A stretch of 43,305 bases of DNA from Planctomycetota bacterium. Its GTDB lineage: Bacteria; Planctomycetota; Phycisphaerae; SM23-33. Below, piece by piece: positions 24,359 to 33,135 of this stretch (its first letter is position 1; each line of letters begins with the position of its first letter). The stretch covers positions 1 to 43,305 of the forward strand of contig JAKJER010000051.1 in NCBI GenBank assembly GCA_022705325.1, read 5' to 3'. A program made the position numbers and the translations under genes. The notes beneath the pieces were generated by a model. It had not been told where the DNA came from. It saw only the letters and a list, made by a program, of their open reading frames with translations, and searched no databases.

Positions 24359-26017
24359 ATGCACTTTATCCGTGAGAACCTGTTCCTGGTCTGCGTGATT
24401 GCGGCGGTGGTCGTGATCGGCGGAATCATGGTCTTCCTGGAGTTCAACGCGGCCGCGGAGGTGGACGGGCAGTTGGCCCAGCGCCGCGCCCTGGCCGACT
24501 CGCTCAAGAAGCTGGGCGATCAGGCCCGCAAGCAATTGGTCAACCAGGAGGTGGTGACGGCGGCCAAACAGCGGGTCGAGATGATCCGGACCGCCGCCAA
24601 GCAGGTGCGAGAGGAAAGCCTCAACTGGAACCGCGTCAAATACCAGGTTCTGACCCGCGAGATCACCGAAGGCGACAAGAAGGTCATGATCCCGCTGTTC
24701 CCGGTTGACGAGGAACGTTTCCGCCTTCATGCCCTGCGCTACCACTTCCAGGACGTGTACCGCGGCAAGCTGGATGGGCTGTTGAAGGACCTGGAGCCCA
24801 TCGTCCCGCCGACGAACGACGACATCATCAAGGCCGCCAACGACTGGGACCGTGAACTGACCAAGCACCGCGAGCGCAGGCGGCTGATCGAGGCCCGCGA
24901 GGCCCGCGAAGGCACCGGCCGCGGGACCGCCCCGCCGACGGGAATGGGCGAGATGATGATGGAAGGGGCGCTGCCTCCCGGTGTCAGGGCCGGCGGTTCC
25001 GTAGACACCCGCCGCACCCCCACGGGCGGCACCGCAGCCCGCACCACGGGCGGGCGCACCACCCTCTCCGAGGCGGACGCCGAGGCCATCGACCTGTTCG
25101 GAGAAGACTTCGTGGTCGGCCAAGTGCCGCAGATCAGCGGCCTGCCCACCAGCCGCCTGGCCAGCTACCTCGGGCTGATCTCCGCCCGGCGCGAACGCGC
25201 CGCTACGGGCAACATCTACGCCTCCCGGGAGTCGCTGGACCCGGTGTTCGCCTGGGGAAGCACCATCACCGCGCCCCAGGACGCGCTTCTGTGGTACGCT
25301 CAGGTCAACCTCTGGATCACCCAGGACGTGCTGGGCGCCATCAGCCAGACCAACAAGGCCGCCACCCAGCAACTTCCTGTGGGTGTCGACCCCTCGGTCC
25401 TGGTCCTGCCCATCAAGCGCCTGGTTCGCCTGGAAGTCAGCGAGAAGAGCGGCGAGATGCTTCGCCCTGGCACGGGCACGCCCATGGGAGGCCCCCGAGG
25501 CGGCGCGGGCATGCTGGTGGATCCGATGATGGGTATGGAAGGCGCCTACCCGCCCGGCGGTCCGGCCGCCAGGCCCACAGGCCCCGCCTTGGCCGACACC
25601 CTCACCCAGCGCATGCCCTCTCCCGAGTACGACATCGTCCGCTACCAGGTGACGCTGATCATGCGGCTGGAGTATCTCAAGGTGCTCGAGACGTACCTGC
25701 TGTCGTCCAACTACCACACGATCAACCGGATCGGCCTGCGGGACTTCACCCAACCGCAACCGGGACAGCGAGCCTCCGAACTGGCCAGCGACCTGCACTA
25801 CTACGGCACCGAACCGGTGATGGAAGTGACGATCGAGGGCGAGTTGATGCTGCTGTCGCCGTGGCTGCGGGGCAAGTGGGACGAGGCCAAGAAGGATTGG
25901 GACCCCCAGTTCCCGCCGCTGATGCCCGTTCAGGTCCTGATGGACCTGCCGGCCAATGCCCTGCGTCCGGAAGACAGCCAACGCCTGGCCAAGGCCCGCA
26001 GCAGCCTGGTTCGCTAA
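24359..26017 (+). CDS. PilO-like inner-membrane pilus assembly protein with Met-rich linker
   Basis: 552 residues, much longer than classical PilO (about 200). A single membrane helix (about 8-27) is followed by a coiled coil (30-85), as in PilO/GspM proteins. A long low-complexity linker at about 185-235 contains GEMMMEGALPPG, and another near 375-410 contains DPMMGMEGAYPPGG. The C-terminal part (about 420-510) with RYQVTLIMRLEYLKVLETYL looks like the PilO ferredoxin-like domain. GGAG lies before the ATG, 17 bases after pilM. The PilO role is inferred from position and topology; sequence similarity is weak. Confidence 0.7.
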   Translation: MHFIRENLFLVCVIAAVVVIGGIMVFLEFNAAAEVDGQLAQRRALADSLKKLGDQARKQLVNQEVVTAAKQRVEMIRTAAKQVREESLNWNRVKYQVLTREITEGDKKVMIPLFPVDEERFRLHALRYHFQDVYRGKLDGLLKDLEPIVPPTNDDIIKAANDWDRELTKHRERRRLIEAREAREGTGRGTAPPTGMGEMMMEGALPPGVRAGGSVDTRRTPTGGTAARTTGGRTTLSEADAEAIDLFGEDFVVGQVPQISGLPTSRLASYLGLISARRERAATGNIYASRESLDPVFAWGSTITAPQDALLWYAQVNLWITQDVLGAISQTNKAATQQLPVGVDPSVLVLPIKRLVRLEVSEKSGEMLRPGTGTPMGGPRGGAGMLVDPMMGMEGAYPPGGPAARPTGPALADTLTQRMPSPEYDIVRYQVTLIMRLEYLKVLETYLLSSNYHTINRIGLRDFTQPQPGQRASELASDLHYYGTEPVMEVTIEGELMLLSPWLRGKWDEAKKDWDPQFPPLMPVQVLMDLPANALRPEDSQRLAKARSSLVR

Positions 26018-26047
26018 CTCCCCCGCTACAACAGGAAGCCGGAGATC

Positions 26048-28102
26048 ATGGCAAAATCGCTGAAGTCTAACCTGATCGAGCAGCACATCGAGAAGATCGT
26101 GCTGGGTGTTTGCTTTCTGCTGCTGGTCTATGTGCTGAGCGGATGGGTGCTGTCCTCGCCCCGCGAGTTCGCCGTCCCCGGCACCGTCGGGCCGGGCCAG
26201 ACCGTCAAACCCGAAGCCATCGACGCCGCCTTGGCCGAGACGGCCGAGCAACTGTACCGCAAGATGGAAGGCGCCCAGCCTCTGGCCGTTCAGCAGGACA
26301 CGTCAATGCAGGAGTTGGTGGCCCTTCAGCGGGCCATGGCCATCCGCCAGGGCGGCATCCTCCGCACTCCTGCCTGTCCGCAGAAACCCCCACCGGTGCC
26401 TCCCCGAATGGTCGAAATCGAGAAGGTCCCCACAGAGAACTTCGCGTCGAAGCTGCTGGCTCCCAGCAAGCCTGTGGTAACCCTGAAACGCGAGCTGCCC
26501 GAGTTGGAGCCCCTCAACGACCGGGTGACCGCCCACGTCGCGGCCGTCTTCAATTACGGCGAGTGGGTCAACGGCTGGAGGGTCGTCCTGCGAAGAAGCA
26601 TCATCACCCCCAGTTTCTACATCCTCAACGTGAATGCCGAAGTCCGCGAAAAGGCGCCCAATGGCGAGTGGAGTGAGCCCCGTCCGGTCAAGATGACCGG
26701 CTTTCCGCTGACCGGCGCCGACGGTGCGACCATCCAGATCCCCCAGGACATTCCCAAGCTGCCTGCGGACTTCAGGAAGCAGTTGGAAGAGTATCTCTCC
26801 GGGCCGGAGACTGCTACCGGGCGGGCGAGTGTCAGCGGTACGTACATCAACCAGGTGTTCCAGAACCTGATGGCCTGGGAACCCTATATCCTTCAGCCCG
26901 AGTACTACAACATCTGGCTGCCCGGCCACGACTGGGTGAGCTGGCGCCAGCATCTGCCCAAGCTGGATGTGCCCGCCTGGGAGTCGCCGGTCGGCGGGGC
27001 CCTGGACGAGACCGCCCAGCCGGGCCCGGCCATCGCCCCGCCTCCGGGCGGGACGGGCGTACCCCGCGCTCCAATCGCTCCGCCCCGGGGCAGCCGGGCA
27101 GTCCCGGACCTCATTCCGCCCATGATGGAAGGTCCCGCTCCGGTCGCGCCGCGCACACCGACTCGCGCACCGGTCCGGACCCCCGTTGCCCCTCGTGCGG
27201 GCACGCGCAATCCTTACGCGGACATGATGCCCCCGATGATGGAAGGCGGCCCGATGCCTGCGCGAGGCTCTCGGACGGACTACCTGCGCGGTTCGGTCCC
27301 CCCGATGATGGAAGGCCCCGCCCCGCGCACGACGGGCCGAACCGAGGCAGCCGAACCCACCGTCACCCCGCTGGACGAACCTCAGGCCATCCCCGACCTG
27401 CAGTCCCAGAAAACCAGCGGGCAACTGGTCCTGTGGCTCCACGACTCCTCGCTGGCCAACCGCAAGGAGTACCAGTTCCGCGTCCAGTTGGAGGTCTATA
27501 ACCCCCTGTTCTGCTACCCCAAGGAGTGCGACAAGCCGGAATTCGCCGAACGCATGACCCTGCGGACGGCCTTTAGCGAGTGGTCCGACAAGGTCTCGGT
27601 GGTCCAGCCGGTGGAGTTCTTCCTGGCCGGCTCCAACGAGAGCCAGCGGATGGTCAAGGTCACGGTGTACGCCCAGCACATGGGCCAGTACGTCAAGGCT
27701 GACTTCAACCTGGCCGAGGGCCATCCGGTGGGCGAGACCAAGAAGGCCGACGTGATGAACCCGCTGACCAAGGAGCGGGAGAAACGGGACGTGGAGTTCC
27801 TGAGCGGCGCGACGTCGGTGGAGTTCCGCTTCAACGTGCCCTTCACGCTGCGGGGTATTCCCCGCCAGACGGTGGAGATGGTCTACGTGGACCAGGAAGG
27901 CGCGCTGCATACCCGCTCGCTGGCCCGCGATCGCGACGATGCGCGGCGCAAGGAATTGGATGAATTGGTCAAGGCCACCGCGCCCCAACCGGTCCGGCCT
28001 CGCCCGCCCACGCCGCGGGATCGCAAGACCACCCCGCCCCGGACGCCCGTGCCCATGACAGAGGGGCCGATGGCCCCCATGTACGAGGGCGGGCGGAGAT
28101 GA
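26048..28102 (+). CDS. Unknown membrane-anchored protein in PilP position, with repeated PPMMEGP linkers
   Basis: 684 residues. A single membrane helix at about 16-37 anchors a large extracytoplasmic region. A Pro/Arg/Met-rich linker at about 320-450 carries three copies of a PPMMEG core (near 357, 396 and 418), and the C-terminus ends TEGPMAPMYEGG. Two folded regions flank the linker: 60-310 (VNGWRVVLRRS, fibronectin-like strands) and 455-650. The position between a PilO-like gene and a secretin is that of PilP, the linker to the outer-membrane secretin, but I see no PilP homology, and the size is about four times that of PilP. It starts 31 bases after the upstream stop. The function is inferred only from context. 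Confidence 0.7.
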   Translation: MAKSLKSNLIEQHIEKIVLGVCFLLLVYVLSGWVLSSPREFAVPGTVGPGQTVKPEAIDAALAETAEQLYRKMEGAQPLAVQQDTSMQELVALQRAMAIRQGGILRTPACPQKPPPVPPRMVEIEKVPTENFASKLLAPSKPVVTLKRELPELEPLNDRVTAHVAAVFNYGEWVNGWRVVLRRSIITPSFYILNVNAEVREKAPNGEWSEPRPVKMTGFPLTGADGATIQIPQDIPKLPADFRKQLEEYLSGPETATGRASVSGTYINQVFQNLMAWEPYILQPEYYNIWLPGHDWVSWRQHLPKLDVPAWESPVGGALDETAQPGPAIAPPPGGTGVPRAPIAPPRGSRAVPDLIPPMMEGPAPVAPRTPTRAPVRTPVAPRAGTRNPYADMMPPMMEGGPMPARGSRTDYLRGSVPPMMEGPAPRTTGRTEAAEPTVTPLDEPQAIPDLQSQKTSGQLVLWLHDSSLANRKEYQFRVQLEVYNPLFCYPKECDKPEFAERMTLRTAFSEWSDKVSVVQPVEFFLAGSNESQRMVKVTVYAQHMGQYVKADFNLAEGHPVGETKKADVMNPLTKEREKRDVEFLSGATSVEFRFNVPFTLRGIPRQTVEMVYVDQEGALHTRSLARDRDDARRKELDELVKATAPQPVRPRPPTPRDRKTTPPRTPVPMTEGPMAPMYEGGRR

Positions 28103-28347
28103 GCGAAAGAGAATTTTAGGCTTGCAAGGTGCCGCCATCGACTGTAGGCTTCTAAGCCACGATGAGATCGTGCAGCCGAGTTGTTCGGCCTGGAGAGCAG
28201 CCACGGCATGATGAAACGATTCGATTCTGCGTTCCACACACGCGAAAGCCACGCGCGGGTTCTCGGACGATTGTCCCTGATGGTCTGGGGCAAGAACCTA
28301 TCGGCGCGAGCTTCCCTTTTCGGCTGTCTAGTGTAAGGAGTTCAGCA
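28103..28347 (+). other. 245-bp leader before the secretin gene, no recognised element
   Basis: This is a long gap within an otherwise tight operon. It contains TTGCAA at 28122-28127, but no good -10 at the right distance, a short palindrome around ACGATGAGATCGT (28160-28172), and an AAGGAG ribosome-binding site at 28335-28340. A separate promoter or leader control for the secretin is possible. I recognised no riboswitch. Confidence 0.35.
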
Positions 28348-31300
28348 GTGCTATCTCGCAATCGACTCTGGGTGCTGTCCCTGCCGCTGATCTTGGCGGT
28401 AGCGGCGACGACGGGACTGGGCCAGGACGCAACGGCCGACCAGGCCAAGGCCGCTCTCCAGAAGGGAGAGAAGGAATTCTCGTCGTTGGACTTTAAGGCC
28501 GCCAAGGCCTCGCTGATGTCCGCCAACGGCATCGTCGAGAAAACCCCAGCCAGTCTGAGCGATCAGGAGAAGGCCACCCTCAAAGACCTGCTGGGTCGAG
28601 TGGACGACATGATCCGCAAGCAGCAGGCCGCCCGCGAGGCCCTCGGCGACGCCGAAAAGGCGATGGCGGCCAACGACTTCCAGACCGCCAAGTCCAAGCT
28701 CACGCTGGCTGCGGCCTGCGAGCAGTTGCCCAAGGCCGAGCGAGACAAAGCCACCCAACAGCTCGCCGTGGTCGATGAGAAGATCAAGATCGCCGCTGCG
28801 CCCAAGCCTCCGGCCGACCTGCCCGTCGAGCCCAAGACGGTGGCTGCCCCCCCCGTCGAGCCCAAGGTCGTACCTGTGACTGTCCAGCCCAAACCGGCTA
28901 CACCTGCCGTCGCTCAGGCCCAGCCGAAGACCGAGCCCAAGGTGGATCCCGCCAAGGTCAAAGCCGACGCTGACGCCAAAGCCAAGGCCGACGCCAAGGC
29001 CAAAGCCGATGCTGACGCCAAGGCCAAGGCTGATGCCGACGCCAAGGCCAAAGCCGATGCCGAGGCCAAGCGGATCGCCGACGCCAAGGCCAAGGCCGAC
29101 GCGGAAGCCAAGGCCAAGGCCAAGGCCGAAGCTGACCGGCGCCTCCGCGAACTCGAACAGCGCCGCCAGCAGGCGGCCGAGTTGGTCAAGGCCGGGCACA
29201 CCGCCCTCGACAACAATGAGCCCGAGAAAGCCATGGGCTATGCTCAGCGGGCCTTGGCCCTGGACTCGCAGTCGGCCGACGCCACCAAGCTGCTCCAGGC
29301 CTCGCGCGACGCCCAGCGAGTCAGTGGCTCCAGCGGCGCCCTCGACCGCCTGGAACAGAAGACCAAGATCCAGCGAGAGCGGGCCCTGGTCGAGTTCCAG
29401 AAGGCCATGACCGCTTCCACCGAGGCGCTGGCTGCCGCCCAGAGTCAGAAGGACAGCAAGGCCGCCAACTTCGACAAGGCCGTCAACATGGCCCGGGCCG
29501 CCCAGAACGTCATGGAGTCCAACAAGAGCGTCTTCGCCCGCAGCGATTACGAAGGGCAGATCGGCATCGTCGATCGACGCATCCGCGACGTCAACGAGTC
29601 CCGCGACGCCTGGCAGCGCCAGCACGCCATCGAGCAGGCCGAAGAAATCCGCATGGAGCAGGAGCACCGCATCATCGAGCAGCAGCGCCAGCGGACCGAC
29701 AAGATCCAGCAACTCCTGGCCCGCGGCAAGACCCTGGCCAAGGAACGCAAGTACGAGGACTCCATCAAGGTCTACCGCGACGTGCTCGAACTGGACCCCA
29801 ACAACACCGCCGCCCAGGCCGTCCTCGAAGTGCTCGAGCAGAAGGCCCTCCAGACCGAGGAAGGCGAGTTGGTCAAGATCCGCAACTACGAAACTCAGCG
29901 GATCGGGCTGGACCTTCGCGAGGCCGAGATTCCCTGGTACGAACTGCTCCGCTATCCCCGCAACTGGAAACAGATCACCCACATGCGGGAAGCCTCCTCG
30001 GCGACGGCTGTCACCGAGAGCGATACGGACCGCAGCGTCCGCCAGCGCCTCCGCTCCAAGGTCAACAAGCTGGACTTTGATGACATCCAGTTCAGCGACG
30101 TCATCCAGTTCCTCCGCGATGTGTCGGGCCTGAGCCTCCACGTGAAGTGGTCGGCCCTGACGCTGGCGGGCATCGACAAGACCACCCCGGTCAACATCCA
30201 CCTCAGCGACGTGACGGTGGAGAAGGCCCTGCGAGTCATCCTCGACGATGTGAGCGGCTCGGCCAGCGAGGAGTCCAAGCTGAGCTACGTGATCGAGGAA
30301 GGCGTGATCACGATCTCGACCCGCCAGGACCTCAACCAGCGGACGGTGACGCGGGTGTACGACATCCGCGACATGATCGTCCGCGTGCCGAACTTCCGCG
30401 GCCCGCGCATCGAGCTGACCCAGGTGGGCAACCAGCAGGGCAGCAACCAGATGGGGCAGGGCGGCAGCGGGCAGAGCGGCAGGCTGTTCGACGAAGAGAC
30501 CACCCGCACCGGCAGCGGCAGCGGCGGGCGCGGCGAAGTCGGCCTGGAAGGCGAAGAGCTGATGAGCCGGGCCGAACTGGTCAAGGAGATCACCTCGCTG
30601 GTCACCGACACCATCGATCCGCAGAACTGGCGCAGTGCGGGCGGCACGGTGGGCAGCCTCCGTGAATTGCACGGGCAGTTGGTGGTCACGCAGACCTCCG
30701 AGAACCACCAGGCCGTGCAGAATCTGATCAACCAGCTCCGCGAGGCCCGGGCCCTGCAGGTGTCCATTGAGGCCCGCTTCGTCGTCGTCAGTTCCAGCTT
30801 CCTCAACCGCATCGGCATCGACCTGGACTTCTACTTCAACCTCGGCTCGACGCTGGGCGCCAACCCGTTGGGCGGAGCCAACCCCAACCGCGTGATCGAC
30901 CCGTTCACCGGCGGGACGGTCGGCACCACCCCCGGTGGCTACAGCACGGCCCGCGCCCTGATCGACGGCCAGTTGGCCAACGGCTCATGGGACGGCAGGG
31001 CCGACAACCAGCACTGGACACCCATCGGCGTCTTCCAGGACAGCCGCCCCTGGACCTCCACGGCGCGTACCGGCGTTGGCAGTGACATCGGCTCGACCCT
31101 CGTGGGCAACGGCATCGGCCTGGCGGGCACCTTCCTGGACGACGTCCAGGTGGACTTCCTGCTGGAGGCCACGCAGGCCGACGAGACCAGCCGTACGCTG
31201 ACCGCCCCGCGCATCACGCTGTTCAACGGGCAGCGAGCCTATATCACCGTGGCCACCCAGCGGGCCTATGTGGCTTCGTATGAGCCGGTCGTGGGCGACA

Positions 31301-31779
31301 GCTCTTCCGCCCTGCGTCCGATCATCGGCTACGTGCCCACCGGCACCGTGCTGGACGTGGAGGCGACGGTGTCGGCCGACCGGCGCTACGTCACCATGAC
31401 CATCCGTCCGCAGGTCGCCCGTGACATCGGCAACCGCCAGATCACCTTCTCGTTCTCCTCCAGCGGCGGCGGCGGGTTCGGCGGCGTCACCGTGGGCAGC
31501 GCCACCATCGACCTGCCCACCGTGGCCGTTCAGGACCTCCAGACCACCGTGTCGGTCCCCGACGGAGGCACGCTCCTGCTGGGCGGGCAGCGCATCGCCG
31601 GCGAGATGGACCGCGAGATGGGAGCCCCCGTGCTGTCCAAGGTTCCCCTGCTCAACCGCCTCTTCACCAACCGCATGAAGGTCCGCGACGAACAGACCCT
31701 GCTGATCCTGGTCAAGCCCCGGATCATCATCCAGCGCGACGAGGAAGAGTTGGCCGAGATCCGCGGCGACTTCCGCTGA
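28348..31779 (+). CDS. pilQ: Outer-membrane secretin (PilQ/GspD family) with N-terminal Lys/Ala/Asp repeat and TPR-like region
   Basis: 1143 residues. The start is a GTG at 28348 with AAGGAG 7 bases upstream; it opens a signal peptide (LWVLSLPLILAVAATTGLG). Residues 205-267 are a repetitive charged helix of KADADAKAK-type units. TPR-like helices follow (GHTALDNNEPEKAMGYAQRAL; GKTLAKERKYEDSIKVYRDVL). An N1/STN-like domain lies near 570-680 (FSDVIQFLRDVSGLSLHVKW). The secretin core runs from about 805 (SIEARFVVVSSSFLNRIG) to the end, with VPDGGTLLLGGQ near 1070 and KVPLLNRLFTN. It forms the outer-membrane gate of a type IV pilus or type II secretion machine. PilQ versus GspD cannot be decided here. 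A strong terminator follows. Confidence 0.92.
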   Translation: MLSRNRLWVLSLPLILAVAATTGLGQDATADQAKAALQKGEKEFSSLDFKAAKASLMSANGIVEKTPASLSDQEKATLKDLLGRVDDMIRKQQAAREALGDAEKAMAANDFQTAKSKLTLAAACEQLPKAERDKATQQLAVVDEKIKIAAAPKPPADLPVEPKTVAAPPVEPKVVPVTVQPKPATPAVAQAQPKTEPKVDPAKVKADADAKAKADAKAKADADAKAKADADAKAKADAEAKRIADAKAKADAEAKAKAKAEADRRLRELEQRRQQAAELVKAGHTALDNNEPEKAMGYAQRALALDSQSADATKLLQASRDAQRVSGSSGALDRLEQKTKIQRERALVEFQKAMTASTEALAAAQSQKDSKAANFDKAVNMARAAQNVMESNKSVFARSDYEGQIGIVDRRIRDVNESRDAWQRQHAIEQAEEIRMEQEHRIIEQQRQRTDKIQQLLARGKTLAKERKYEDSIKVYRDVLELDPNNTAAQAVLEVLEQKALQTEEGELVKIRNYETQRIGLDLREAEIPWYELLRYPRNWKQITHMREASSATAVTESDTDRSVRQRLRSKVNKLDFDDIQFSDVIQFLRDVSGLSLHVKWSALTLAGIDKTTPVNIHLSDVTVEKALRVILDDVSGSASEESKLSYVIEEGVITISTRQDLNQRTVTRVYDIRDMIVRVPNFRGPRIELTQVGNQQGSNQMGQGGSGQSGRLFDEETTRTGSGSGGRGEVGLEGEELMSRAELVKEITSLVTDTIDPQNWRSAGGTVGSLRELHGQLVVTQTSENHQAVQNLINQLREARALQVSIEARFVVVSSSFLNRIGIDLDFYFNLGSTLGANPLGGANPNRVIDPFTGGTVGTTPGGYSTARALIDGQLANGSWDGRADNQHWTPIGVFQDSRPWTSTARTGVGSDIGSTLVGNGIGLAGTFLDDVQVDFLLEATQADETSRTLTAPRITLFNGQRAYITVATQRAYVASYEPVVGDSSSALRPIIGYVPTGTVLDVEATVSADRRYVTMTIRPQVARDIGNRQITFSFSSSGGGGFGGVTVGSATIDLPTVAVQDLQTTVSVPDGGTLLLGGQRIAGEMDREMGAPVLSKVPLLNRLFTNRMKVRDEQTLLILVKPRIIIQRDEEELAEIRGDFR
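28960..29132 (+). repeat. In-frame tandem repeat of GCC-AAG-GCC-GAC type codons
   Basis: Degenerate units of GCCAAGGCCGACGC and GCCAAAGCCGATGC are repeated through this part of the secretin gene, encoding Ala/Lys/Asp. Synonymous variation between units (AAA/AAG, GAT/GAC) suggests an old, selected protein repeat rather than a recent slippage expansion. Confidence 0.85.
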
Positions 31780-31798
31780 GTTTCATCGCAACCACCCG

Positions 31799-31830
31799 AA
31801 AGCCCACCCCTAAGGGGTGGGCTTTCTCTT
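31799..31830 (+). terminator. Strong intrinsic terminator of the pilus operon
   Basis: AAAGCCCACCCC (31799-31810) pairs perfectly with GGGGTGGGCTTT (31814-31825) around loop TAA, followed by CTCTT. It lies 20 bases after the secretin stop. Confidence 0.9.
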
Positions 31831-31877
31831 GCGCGGGTCGCGTTGTCGTGTCGAGCGCCCGGTACCGACGCCGTCGC

Positions 31878-31907
31878 TTGAACCGCACCGCCCGGCGGGG
31901 GTACAAT
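31878..31907 (+). promoter_or_regulatory. Promoter of the YdjY-like gene
   Basis: TTGAAC (31878-31883) and TACAAT (31902-31907) are separated by 18 bp. They sit just after the pilus-operon terminator and 23 bases before the ATG at 31930. A GAGAGG ribosome-binding site is at 31917-31922. Confidence 0.6.
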
Positions 31908-31929
31908 ACCCAGCCAGAGAGGTTCCATC

Positions 31930-33135
31930 ATGAAGAGAATCGCGTGGATATGTGTGCTGCTGGCAGCCCCGTCGTCGCCTGTGTCGGCCCAGCAGGCCGC
32001 TCCGCCCGCCGCTCCCGCTCCTGCCGACAAGACGCTCAAACTCGAAGGCCTGCGCCTGGACGTGAAGAACCGGCGCATCACGATCGACGCCGAGGTCACC
32101 GCCCCCACCACCGCCCTGGAGTTCCTCCTGGTCCGCAGCGGCGGAAAGGAGTACGAAAGCGTCCTGCGGAGCAGAGTCAAGGGCAGCGACCTGCATGCCG
32201 CCCTGCTGGCCCTGGGCCTCATGCCCGGCAAGCCTGCCCGCTGGATCGACCAGAACCAGGGCGACCCCCGATTCGCCCCGCCCGAGGGCCCCGCCGTCTC
32301 CATCGCCCTGCGATGGAAGGACAAGCAGGACAAGGTCCACGAGCAGCCCGCCTCCGCCTGGATCGCGCCGGCCGGCCGAAAAAAGGTCAACATGCCCGAC
32401 CGCTGGGTGTTCATCGGGTCGCAGTTCCTGCCCGACGGGCGCTACTGGGCCGATGTCGACGGCGAGATCATCTCCGTCTCCAATTTTGCGTCCGCCGTTC
32501 TGGACGTGCCCTTCGAGTCGTCCAACAAGGAAGCCCTCATGGATTTCGTCTCCAATGCCAAAGCGATGCCCCCGGCCGGGACGAAAGTGGAGATGATCAT
32601 CGAGCCGTTGGCCGGGGCGGAGAACTCGCCCCATGCCCGCGTGATGATCGAGATCGACCCTTTCGGGCGGCTGAGGCTGGACGGGCGCCCCATCCTTCTC
32701 AGCGACCTGCGGGAGTGGGCGGAGCAGTTCATTGCCAAGTACCCCAAGGGCTTCGTGCAGATCCGCGCGGCGGGCAAGGCCATCGTTCATGACGTCGAGC
32801 AGGTGCGGATGGAGCTTCGCCTGGGCGGGGCGTGGGAGACCGAGATCATCCGCCTGCCGGCGGAGGACGCCGTTCTGCCCCGCACGCCGGACCAGCTCCA
32901 GCGACAACTCAAGTGGTGGGACAACCAGTTCGCCAACGCTCAGGACCTGATCCGCGACCCAGCCGAGGACGCCCAGGCGGTGCTGCAACAGATCCAGCGC
33001 GACCTGCAAGTCCTCCAGGCCACGCAGGGTCTGTGGGAGCAGTACGCCAAGAATCTCCGCCAGAAGATGGAGACGTACAAGGCGAGCACCCAGCCAGCCG
33101 GCACGAAGACCCAGGACAAGCCCAGCGGGCCATGA
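31930..33135 (+). CDS. Secreted YdjY-domain protein with ExbD/TolR-like segment
   Basis: 401 residues. A signal peptide ends near VSAQQ (about 1-20). Residues 35-190 match the YdjY pattern (LEFLLVRSGGKEYESVLR, LHAALLALGLMPG). Residues 236-303 (IDPFGRLRLDGRPILLSDLREW, VQIRAAGKAIVHDVE) resemble the periplasmic ExbD/TolR fold, which is unusual without its own membrane helix. A coiled coil (about 315-390) ends the protein. YdjY proteins are abundant in planctomycetes and have no established function. The stop codon overlaps the start of the next gene (ATGA), so the two are coupled. The ExbD resemblance is my reading and needs a profile comparison. Confidence 0.75.
   Translation: MKRIAWICVLLAAPSSPVSAQQAAPPAAPAPADKTLKLEGLRLDVKNRRITIDAEVTAPTTALEFLLVRSGGKEYESVLRSRVKGSDLHAALLALGLMPGKPARWIDQNQGDPRFAPPEGPAVSIALRWKDKQDKVHEQPASAWIAPAGRKKVNMPDRWVFIGSQFLPDGRYWADVDGEIISVSNFASAVLDVPFESSNKEALMDFVSNAKAMPPAGTKVEMIIEPLAGAENSPHARVMIEIDPFGRLRLDGRPILLSDLREWAEQFIAKYPKGFVQIRAAGKAIVHDVEQVRMELRLGGAWETEIIRLPAEDAVLPRTPDQLQRQLKWWDNQFANAQDLIRDPAEDAQAVLQQIQRDLQVLQATQGLWEQYAKNLRQKMETYKASTQPAGTKTQDKPSGP

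Noticed and set aside
28960..29132. Possible CRISPR or minisatellite array
   Set aside because: Units are in-frame codon repeats without unique spacers, inside a secretin gene.
28351..30708. 785-codon frame antisense to the secretin, rich in Gly/Leu/Val
   Set aside because: Reflects the repeat and GC bias of the secretin gene; no ribosome-binding site or domain.
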